Of a DNA stretch of 9,530 bases, positions 1-5,974 are shown in pieces (position 1 is the first letter of the stretch; each line of letters starts with the position of its first letter). This DNA comes from Paludibacteraceae bacterium (lineage in GTDB: Bacteria; Bacteroidota; Bacteroidia; Bacteroidales; Paludibacteraceae), in the NCBI GenBank assembly GCA_017648235.1, contig JAGCIZ010000153.1, positions 1 through 9,530 of the forward strand, in the 5' to 3' direction. The translations under genes were made by a program, and so were the position numbers. The notes beneath the pieces are model-generated. The model was given only the letters and a program-made list of their open reading frames with translations. It was not told the origin of the DNA and ran no database searches.

Positions 1-341
1 TCTGGGAAAAATACCTTACGCTTACGATAATGAATAAACTTTTGCAAATAAAGTGCAATTTGTTCCGACTGACAGAAATATTTTGTTTTTTCTGAAACAG
101 TCACTCTCAAATCTCCACAAATTCTAAAGAAATGATCAATACCATTTCGAGAGGTAAAAACAATTGCCGAATGATTCAAAATAGAAACTTTTTGCTCTTT
201 GAACTCCTTCGTTGGAATAGGATCGACCTTAATAAAAGGGCGAAAATCTATCTTTACCCCGAATTTTTCGATGATATCAAAGTACGGAGAATTTTCGGAA
301 AGTGGCTTTGGTTGAGAAACCAGTATCTTCTTTACTTTCAA
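1..341 (-). CDS. hemD: Uroporphyrinogen-III synthase (HemD), N-terminal part, cut by window start
   Basis: HemD cyclises hydroxymethylbilane with inversion of ring D to give uroporphyrinogen III, the precursor of haem, sirohaem and cobalamin, in the cytoplasm. The minus strand from 341 down to 1 is open for 113 codons. The product begins LKVKKILVSQPKP and continues with SPYFDIIEKFGVKIDFRPF, IVFTSRNGIDHFFRI and a basic segment YLQKFIHYRKRKVFF, which I recognise from Bacteroidota HemD proteins; the usual length is about 250 residues, so the C-terminal half lies outside. The start is a TTG at 341-339. No ATG or GTG lies in frame between it and an upstream stop, and family members begin at the equivalent residue. 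It sits 11 bases after the DUF4271 stop, an arrangement I recall as common in this phylum. HemD is poorly conserved between phyla, so the call rests on the Bacteroidota-type N-terminus. Confidence 0.85.
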   Translation of the reverse strand, partial: MKVKKILVSQPKPLSENSPYFDIIEKFGVKIDFRPFIKVDPIPTKEFKEQKVSILNHSAIVFTSRNGIDHFFRICGDLRVTVSEKTKYFCQSEQIALYLQKFIHYRKRKVFFP

Positions 342-352
342 TTGATTAAATG

Positions 353-1060
353 TTAAAATTTGACAATTAAAAATTCATTGGAAATCACCTTTATAACCAA
401 TAAAACAGGTAAAATTTCCAAGGTGCAAAGATACAAAAATAAATAAAATAAAGAAGGGATTCCTTGAAAGAATAATCGGAACTGCTTAATAAACAATAAA
501 ATCGCAGAAATTAATGCCACCGCTACTGATATATTCATCCACAAAAATGAGGTGAAGTTTACAACAAAAAGAGAAATTACAACCAAAGGAAAAACTATCA
601 AAAAATTCAAAGAAACAAGACTAATAACATCCTTTGTATACAAAGCAGCTAAACCAGATTTATTAAAAACAAATCCAAGAAAATGGATAAGTGCAATTTT
701 TAACCAAAAAGCAACTAAAAAAAACAATGAAAAACCAAGAATAAGAATCCATTCTTGAGGATCGTAGATAAACTGATGCCCGAACAGTCTGACAGCAAAA
801 AAACCATAACAAACAAACGTTCCTAACAAAAGTACAAACTTGAACAAATGGTTATTTTGTGTAGAATCAAAATTTACACGAGAATCCGTATTCCAATAAT
901 TGGCAAAAAAATAAGAAAACAGTTTTATACTATTGGGCAACAAAAAACAATACAACGCAAAAGCAAGAACCAAACCAAGCGTAACCCACGAAGAAGGAAA
1001 AACATCTGCTCTATCTATCATCGGCAAAAACTTGGCGGTATGTTGCACTATGTTTTCCAC
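353..1060 (-). CDS. DUF4271 family integral membrane protein
   Basis: This 235-residue, very hydrophobic protein has about six likely membrane segments, near residues 24-43, 74-93, 103-125, 147-168, 173-191 and 202-224. The last segment contains the pattern LFLYLCTLEILPVL, which I recognise as the hallmark of DUF4271, a Bacteroidota inner-membrane family without a known function. The start is a GTG at 1060-1058 whose G is shared with the TAG stop of the upstream LOG gene (TAGTG), pointing to translational coupling. An ATG at codon 14 is an alternative start and would leave all membrane segments intact. The gene directly precedes hemD, so a link to tetrapyrrole metabolism is possible, but that is inference from position only. 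No catalytic motif is visible. Confidence 0.85.
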   Translation of the reverse strand: MENIVQHTAKFLPMIDRADVFPSSWVTLGLVLAFALYCFLLPNSIKLFSYFFANYWNTDSRVNFDSTQNNHLFKFVLLLGTFVCYGFFAVRLFGHQFIYDPQEWILILGFSLFFLVAFWLKIALIHFLGFVFNKSGLAALYTKDVISLVSLNFLIVFPLVVISLFVVNFTSFLWMNISVAVALISAILLFIKQFRLFFQGIPSLFYLFLYLCTLEILPVLLVIKVISNEFLIVKF

Positions 1061-1650
1061 TACTTGATTGCTGCTATTTTTCTAAAACTATTATCCCACG
1101 CCTCAAAGCTACGAATTGCAGGAAGAATCTCCTCGGCTTTGTCAACCACTTTCCACATCTTTTTATGCTCTTCTCTCATAAAATTCTGTTCTATTAATTG
1201 ATCGAGAAAACTCAATACTTTATCAAAAAAACCATTTGTGTTAAGAATAACTATTGGTTTGGGATATAAACCTAACTGTTTCCACGTAATTATCTCAAAA
1301 AGTTCTTCAAGGGTTCCTATTCCTCCAGCCAAAGCAACAGAAGCATCGCCTAAATTTGCCATAGTTTGCTTGCGCTGATGCATAGAATCTACCACTTTGA
1401 GCTCAGTTAAGTTGTTATGCTGCCATCCCATTTCGCACATGAATTGAGGAATCACCCCTATTACCTTTCCTCCATTCTTCAACACAGCTTCCGAAAGCTC
1501 ATTCATCAAACCTATCGATCCTGCTCCATTGCAACAGGCAATGTTTTCTTTGGCTAAAATTTCGCCAAACTTTTTTGCTTCTTCAAAATAGCAGTCATCA
1601 ATTTTTGAACTCGAAGCGCAAAAAACGGTTATTGTTTTTATCGTTTCCAA
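1060..1650 (-). CDS. LOG family (TIGR00730-type) Rossmann-fold protein
   Basis: LOG-family proteins hydrolyse nucleoside 5'-monophosphates to free base and ribose 5-phosphate; plant members activate cytokinins, while most bacterial members have an unclear physiological role. The 196-residue protein has the family layout: a first beta strand ITVFCASSS (residues 7-15), the glycine-rich NGAGSIGLM (41-49), VIGVIPQFM (63-71), the HQRK active-site segment (91-94), the signature AGGIGTLEE (108-116) and ITWKQLGLY (121-129). The signature normally reads PGGxGTxxE, so residue 108 is Ala instead of Pro; the catalytic Arg93 and Glu115/116 region is kept. The start must be TTG at 1650-1648, because the purM stop lies in the same frame three codons upstream and the first in-frame ATG is far inside the fold. 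It follows purM by 9 bases. Confidence 0.9.
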   Translation of the reverse strand: METIKTITVFCASSSKIDDCYFEEAKKFGEILAKENIACCNGAGSIGLMNELSEAVLKNGGKVIGVIPQFMCEMGWQHNNLTELKVVDSMHQRKQTMANLGDASVALAGGIGTLEELFEIITWKQLGLYPKPIVILNTNGFFDKVLSFLDQLIEQNFMREEHKKMWKVVDKAEEILPAIRSFEAWDNSFRKIAAIK

Positions 1651-1659
1651 TTTCTTGTT

Positions 1660-2832
1660 TTATTTTTCATAATAGAAAGTTCCGTAAGGAGATTCAATAA
1701 ATAGTTCTGCTTTTTCCGAAGATTCACAATAACCTATGATTTGAGCATCAATATTAAATTCCTTGGCAATAGAAATAATCTGCTGAGCATATTGTTCGGG
1801 CAAATAAATTTCCAAACGATGTCCCATGTTGAACACTTTGTACATTTCGCGCCAATCAGTTCCCGATTCTTTTTGAATTAGTTCAAAAAGAGGAGGAATT
1901 GGGAAAAGATTATTTTTTACCACTTTGAGAGCATCTACAAAATGGAGAATTTTTGTTTGCGCCCCTCCTGTACAATGTATCATTCCGTGAATTTCAGAAC
2001 GGAGTTCTGTCAATATTCTTTTCACAACTGGAGCATAAGTTCTTGTTGGTGAAAGAACCAACTTTCCTGCATCAAGCCCAGTATCAGCAATTTTATCAGT
2101 GAGTTTTTTTGTTCCAGAATAAACCAAATCAGCAGGAATATCGGTATTGTAACTTTCTGGATATTTTTCTGCAATATACTTTGCAAAAACATCATGACGA
2201 GCAGAGGTCAAACCGTTGCTACCCATTCCGCCGTTGTATTCCTTTTCGTAAGTTGCCTTTCCAGACGAAGAAAGTCCAACAATAACATCTCCAGGCACAA
2301 TATTAGCATTGTTTACCACATCGCTGCGTTTCATACGGCAAGTAACCGTACTGTCCACAATGATAGTACGAACTAAATCGCCAACATCTGCAGTTTCTCC
2401 GCCAGTTTGGTAAATATTCACTCCCATTTCACGAAGTTCAGAAACCAACTCGTCAGTTCCGTTGATTATGGTTGAAATTATCTCTTGAGGAATAAGATTT
2501 TTATTTCTTCCAATAGTTGATGAAAGCAAAATATTATCAGTTGCCCCAACACAAAGCAAATCGTCAATATTCATAATCAACGCATCTTGAGCAATGCCCT
2601 TCCACACAGAAAGATCGCCAGTTTCCTTCCAATAGCAATATGCCAAACTCGACTTTGTTCCAGCACCATCAGCATGCATCAGATTGCAATACTCATCGTC
2701 TGCTCCCAAATAATCCGGAATGATTTTGCAAAATGCTTTTGGAAAAAGTCCTTTGTCTATGTTTTTGATGGCCTTGTGCACATCTTCTTTCGTAGCGGAA
2801 ACACCGCGCAAGTTGTAACGTTCGTTATTCAT
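1660..2832 (-). CDS. purM: Phosphoribosylformylglycinamidine cyclo-ligase (AIR synthase), Bacteroidota type
   Basis: PurM closes the imidazole ring of aminoimidazole ribonucleotide using ATP, step five of de novo purine synthesis. The 390-residue product is longer than the usual 345 or so but matches the Bacteroidota form: RGVSATKEDVHKAIKNIDKG (residues 9-28), DGAGTK (55-60), NIDDLLCVGA (88-97), GGETAD (144-149), SNGLTSARHD (205-214), SPTRTY (261-266), HCTGGAQTK (286-294) and EMYKVFNMGHRLEIY (329-343), the counterparts of PurM motifs NDxxxxGA, GGETAE, HxTGGG and TFNMG. These motifs also occur more loosely in other AIR-synthase-related ATPases (PurL, SelD, ThiL), so a divergent paralogue cannot be fully excluded; whether another purM exists in the genome would decide. 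The ATG overlaps the recF stop by four bases (ATGA), indicating coupled translation. Confidence 0.85.
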   Translation of the reverse strand: MNNERYNLRGVSATKEDVHKAIKNIDKGLFPKAFCKIIPDYLGADDEYCNLMHADGAGTKSSLAYCYWKETGDLSVWKGIAQDALIMNIDDLLCVGATDNILLSSTIGRNKNLIPQEIISTIINGTDELVSELREMGVNIYQTGGETADVGDLVRTIIVDSTVTCRMKRSDVVNNANIVPGDVIVGLSSSGKATYEKEYNGGMGSNGLTSARHDVFAKYIAEKYPESYNTDIPADLVYSGTKKLTDKIADTGLDAGKLVLSPTRTYAPVVKRILTELRSEIHGMIHCTGGAQTKILHFVDALKVVKNNLFPIPPLFELIQKESGTDWREMYKVFNMGHRLEIYLPEQYAQQIISIAKEFNIDAQIIGYCESSEKAELFIESPYGTFYYEK

Positions 2833-3926
2833 GATACTTCTTTTATTTCTCCGTTTTTAACGGCAAATAGTTTATATTCTTTATTTATTGATTTTAATAT
2901 TTCATCTACATTTTCACGATTGGTATCTGTGATAAAAATCTGCCCAAAAGCATCGCTCGAAACCAATTTAATTATTTGTTGCACTCTACTTTTATCAAGT
3001 TTTGCAAAAATATCGTCCAACAACAAAAGAGGTGTTTTCTGACTCACGTTTTTCAACAACTCAAATTGTGCCAACTTTAGAGCAATCAAATAGGTTTTAA
3101 TTTGTCCTTGAGAACCCGTTCTTTTCAACGGATAAGAATTGAGTTGCATTTCTATATCGTCACGATGAATTCCTCTTGTTGTGAATCCAATTATTTTGTC
3201 TCGATCACGAGTTTCTTGCAAAAGATTCTTTAATGACTTGCCCGACTGCAAATGCGAAGAATATTCCATCTGAACTTGCTCTTTTTCTTCTGAAATAAAA
3301 GAATAATACTTCTGAAAAATCGGCATCAGGTCTTGGACAAATTCGCTTCTTTTGGCGTAAATATACGCACCGTATTCGGCCAGTTCTTCTTCATAAATAT
3401 CAAACATCAATTCATCCGTCAAAGCTTCTTTAAGAAGCTTATTTCTGTTCTGCAATGCGTTGTTATAACGAATCAACATTTGCAGATATGTTTTATCGTA
3501 CTGAGAAATCACAGTATCAAGGAAACAACGTCTAATTTCTCCTCCCGACTGAATCAAGTCAATATCTCCCGGGGAAATCATTACCAAAGGAAGAAGTCCA
3601 ATATGCTCTGAATAACGTGAGTAACTATTTTTGTTGCGTTTGAATTGTTTTTTCTGCTTACGCTTCATTCCGCAATAAATATTTTCCTCCTTTCCTGCGC
3701 AATCATAAAGACCTTGCAAAACAAAAAAGTCTTCATCGTAATTTATAACTTGTGCGTCAACCGGATTGGTTGGACTTTTGCAAAAAGAGAGGTAATAAAT
3801 AGCATCTAGAACATTGGTTTTTCCCATTCCATTATCACCAACAAAGCAATTTATTTTTTGAGAAAAATCAAACTCTCCACTATGGATATTTTTGTAATTG
3901 ACTATGGAAAGATGCTGCAACTTCAT
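2829..3926 (-). CDS. recF: DNA replication and repair protein RecF
   Basis: RecF is an SMC-like ATPase that, with RecO and RecR, loads RecA at single-strand gaps and helps restart stalled replication. The 365-residue protein begins MKLQHLSIVNYKNI, typical of the family, and shows Walker A GDNGMGKT (residues 30-37), the RecF segment PGDIDLIQSGGEIRRCFLD (119-137), a helical coiled-coil region of about 145-245, an ABC-type signature SQGQ (272-275) and Walker B LLLLDDIFAKLD (300-311). Length is normal and the ATPase motifs look intact. It is the first gene of the minus-strand cluster and divergent to parE. A -7 box TATTTTTG ends only four bases before the ATG, so the mRNA may have almost no leader. 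In many bacteria recF sits beside dnaN or gyrB; here the divergent neighbour is a topoisomerase B subunit of the ParE type. Confidence 0.96.
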   Translation of the reverse strand: MKLQHLSIVNYKNIHSGEFDFSQKINCFVGDNGMGKTNVLDAIYYLSFCKSPTNPVDAQVINYDEDFFVLQGLYDCAGKEENIYCGMKRKQKKQFKRNKNSYSRYSEHIGLLPLVMISPGDIDLIQSGGEIRRCFLDTVISQYDKTYLQMLIRYNNALQNRNKLLKEALTDELMFDIYEEELAEYGAYIYAKRSEFVQDLMPIFQKYYSFISEEKEQVQMEYSSHLQSGKSLKNLLQETRDRDKIIGFTTRGIHRDDIEMQLNSYPLKRTGSQGQIKTYLIALKLAQFELLKNVSQKTPLLLLDDIFAKLDKSRVQQIIKLVSSDAFGQIFITDTNRENVDEILKSINKEYKLFAVKNGEIKEVS

Positions 3927-3927
3927 A

Positions 3928-3964
3928 GTGCAAAAATAATGATAAGTTGTGAGTTATGAGCAAT
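3928..3964 (-). promoter_or_regulatory. Predicted Bacteroidota-type promoter of recF
   Basis: Reading the minus strand, TATTTTTG (3938-3931) is an exact match to the Bacteroidota -7 consensus TAnnTTTG, extended by CAC as is common. An ATTG at 3964-3961 lies 22 bases upstream and can serve as a weak -33 element. The box ends four bases before the recF ATG at 3926, so transcription would begin at or next to the start codon. The exact match is seen directly; activity is inferred. Confidence 0.6.
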
Positions 3965-4012
3965 ATAAAAAGATGTTTCGTTATTTTTCTATATCTTAAT
4001 TCATTCCTCATT
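3945..4012. repeat. Short degenerate heptamer repeats in the recF-parE spacer
   Basis: Positions 3945-3958 contain two 7-base units, AGTTGTG and AGTTATG. On the other strand, 4012-3999 contains two more units, AATGAGG and AATGAAT. These look like remnants of short heptameric tandem repeats of a kind I recall from Bacteroidota spacers. They lie in the only substantial intergenic region of the window and partly within the -33 to -7 spacer of the recF promoter. Two-copy matches of this size in AT-rich DNA can be chance. Confidence 0.25.
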
Positions 4013-4028
4013 ATTTCAGTTTTTTCAC

Positions 4029-4039
4029 TACTTTTGCAC
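4029..4039 (+). promoter_or_regulatory. Predicted -7 promoter box of parE
   Basis: TACTTTTG at 4029-4036 matches TAnnTTTG exactly and continues CAC, giving the extended form often seen in Bacteroidota promoters. It lies 24 bases before the chosen parE ATG, which gives a leader of about 20 bases (GAAAACTTGACTCAATCATT) without a Shine-Dalgarno sequence. No good TTG/TTTG -33 element is seen at the expected distance. The box also argues that the longer open frame starting at 3956 is not translated. Confidence 0.65.
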
Positions 4040-4060
4040 AGAAAACTTGACTCAATCATT

Positions 4061-5959
4061 ATGGCCGAAAAAGAAAACCTACTTTCAAATAAAAATTCAG
4101 CATATACGGAAGAAAACATTAAAACTCTCGAAGGGTTGGAGCATGTTCGCTTGCGTCCTGGTATGTACATTGGGAAACTAGGCGATGGCACATATGCCGA
4201 CGATGGTATTTATGTCCTCTTGAAAGAAGTTATTGACAACTCGATTGACGAGTTTAGAATGCGTTGCGGAAATGTAATTGATATTAAACTTGACGAAAAA
4301 ACCATTTCTGTTCGCGACTTTGGTCGAGGCATTCCTCAAGGAAAACTTGTTGATGCAGTTTCTAAAATGAATACTGGTGCAAAGTACGATACAAAATCGT
4401 TCCAAAAATCTGTAGGCTTGAATGGTGTGGGAACAAAAGCCGTAAATGCATTATCCTCGCATTTTATTGTAAAATCTTTCCGCGATGGGAAAGTCAAACA
4501 AGCAGACTTTCAATATGGAAAGTTGGTAAAAGAGTACGACCTTGAACCAACAAAAGAAAAAAACGGTACATTTATAGAGTTCACTCCTGACGAGAGCATT
4601 TTTGGGACATACAACTTCAAAAACGAGTATATAGAGACTTTGCTCAGAAACTATAGTTACTTGAATACAGGTTTGTCGTTGATATTCAACGGGCAAAAAT
4701 TTTTATCGCGAAATGGATTGCTTGATTTACTCAATGAACGCAATACTTCCGACCCACTCTATTCTACCGTGCATCTCAAAGACGAAGATATTGAAATTGC
4801 ATTTACTCATACCAACCAATACGGAGAAGAGTACTACTCTTTTGTCAATGGTCAAAACACCACACAAGGAGGTACTCATCAGAGCGCATTGAAAGAGCAT
4901 ATCGCTCGTACAATGAAGGATTTTTACGGAAAAAACTTTGAATTGCAAGATATCCGTAATGGCTTAGTTGGAGCTATTGCCATCAACGTGATAGAACCAA
5001 CTTTTGAAAGTCAAACAAAAATCAAATTAGGCTCACCAAATATGGCTCCAGACAAAGACAACGAAGGCGAACCTTATCCATTGTCTGGCGTAAGCGTGAA
5101 CAAATTTGTTGGAGATTTTATCAAAAGAGAAGTAGATAATTTTCTCCATAGGAATCCCGAAGTAGCCGAAACTCTTTTGCAAAAAATCATTGCCTCGAGC
5201 AAAGAACGCAAAGCAATTGCTGGCATCACCAAATTATCAAGAGAGAGTGCAAAAAAAGTAAGTCTTCACAATAAAAAGTTGCGCGACTGCCGCATTCACT
5301 ACAACGATAGCAAAGGCGATAGACAAGAAGAAAGTTGCATCTTCATTACCGAAGGGAACTCAGCATCAAGTTCAATTACCGAGTGCAGAGACGTCGCTAC
5401 GCAAGCTGTTTTTAGTTTAAGAGGAAAACCTTTCAACTGCTACGGACAAACAAAAGAGATTGTTTACAAAAACGAAGAATTCAACTACTTGCAAGCAGCG
5501 CTTAATATAGAAGATGGTCTTGAAGGTTTGCGTTACAACAAGGTTATTATTGCAACCGACGCCGATGACGACGGAATGCACATCCGCCTTTTGATGATGA
5601 CGTTCTTCCTTCAGTTCTTTCCAGATTTGGTAAAAAAAGGACACGTATATATTCTGCAAACACCGCTTTTCCGTGTGCGCAACAAGAAAGAAACTCGTTA
5701 CTGCTACACAGAAAAAGAGCGACTTGATGCTATTGCTGCATTGGGACCAAAGCCAGAAATTACTCGATTCAAAGGTTTAGGAGAAATTTCGCCTAAGGAG
5801 TTCAAGAATTTTATTGGAGAAAATATACGGCTCGAACAACTCTCACTGAGAAAAGAGGACGTGGTTTCTGAACTACTTTCCTTCTACATGGGAAAAAATA
5901 CTCCACAACGTCAAGAATTTATTTTAGAAAATCTAGTTGTAGAAGAAGATATTGTATAA
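4061..5959 (+). CDS. parE: DNA topoisomerase IV subunit B (ParE-type, type IIA)
   Basis: ParE is the ATPase/TOPRIM subunit of topoisomerase IV, which with ParC decatenates daughter chromosomes. The 632-residue product has a GHKL ATPase ([10 protein letters not shown] 56-65, VRDFGRGIP 84-92, [14 protein letters not shown] 119-132), the transducer with [14 protein letters not shown] (260-273) and QTK (318-320), the TOPRIM domain (EGNSA 431-435, SLRGK 452-456, DADDDG 500-505) and the C-terminal RFKGLGEI (569-576) and SFYMGKNTP (607-615). Its N-terminus, [17 protein letters not shown], and overall sequence fit Bacteroidota ParE better than GyrB. Two oddities: the near-invariant EGDSA motif reads EGNSA, with further changes just after it, and residues 326-343 seem longer than in relatives I remember. 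An in-frame ATG at 3956 would add 35 residues, but these cover the promoter. It is a single-gene unit, convergent with the next cluster. Confidence 0.92.
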   Translation: MAEKENLLSNKNSAYTEENIKTLEGLEHVRLRPGMYIGKLGDGTYADDGIYVLLKEVIDNSIDEFRMRCGNVIDIKLDEKTISVRDFGRGIPQGKLVDAVSKMNTGAKYDTKSFQKSVGLNGVGTKAVNALSSHFIVKSFRDGKVKQADFQYGKLVKEYDLEPTKEKNGTFIEFTPDESIFGTYNFKNEYIETLLRNYSYLNTGLSLIFNGQKFLSRNGLLDLLNERNTSDPLYSTVHLKDEDIEIAFTHTNQYGEEYYSFVNGQNTTQGGTHQSALKEHIARTMKDFYGKNFELQDIRNGLVGAIAINVIEPTFESQTKIKLGSPNMAPDKDNEGEPYPLSGVSVNKFVGDFIKREVDNFLHRNPEVAETLLQKIIASSKERKAIAGITKLSRESAKKVSLHNKKLRDCRIHYNDSKGDRQEESCIFITEGNSASSSITECRDVATQAVFSLRGKPFNCYGQTKEIVYKNEEFNYLQAALNIEDGLEGLRYNKVIIATDADDDGMHIRLLMMTFFLQFFPDLVKKGHVYILQTPLFRVRNKKETRYCYTEKERLDAIAALGPKPEITRFKGLGEISPKEFKNFIGENIRLEQLSLRKEDVVSELLSFYMGKNTPQRQEFILENLVVEEDIV

Positions 5960-5974
5960 AATATCTTCTTTTTT
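5943..5974 (+). terminator. Intrinsic terminator of parE with the stop codon in its loop
   Basis: A perfect 11-bp inverted repeat (AAGAAGATATT at 5943-5953, AATATCTTCTT at 5960-5970) with a 6-base loop is followed by TTTT, so the T run from 5969 is six long. The left arm encodes the last residues of ParE and the TAA stop (5957-5959) forms the end of the loop. On the minus strand the same hairpin directly follows the stop of the DUF6057-like gene, but no U tract follows, so it should work best for parE. The stem is A/T rich, hence only moderately stable. Confidence 0.7.

Noticed and set aside
848..1201. A 117-codon plus-strand open frame rich in Lys, Arg and Ile.
   Set aside because: It is antisense to the DUF4271 and LOG genes; the composition is what the reverse of a membrane-protein gene gives.
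2587..3042. A 151-codon plus-strand open frame across the purM/recF junction.
   Set aside because: It is antisense to two well-supported genes, has no recognisable domain and no promoter or start context; a shadow frame.
3956..4060. N-terminal extension of parE by 35 mostly hydrophobic residues, resembling a signal or membrane segment.
   Set aside because: The stretch covers the parE -7 box, type IIA topoisomerases are cytoplasmic, and the family starts close to the ATG at 4061. The hydrophobic look comes from AT-rich spacer DNA.
3880..4191. A 103-codon minus-strand open frame over the parE 5' end, the spacer and the recF start.
   Set aside because: It runs through both promoters, overlaps two real genes in other frames and has no family resemblance.
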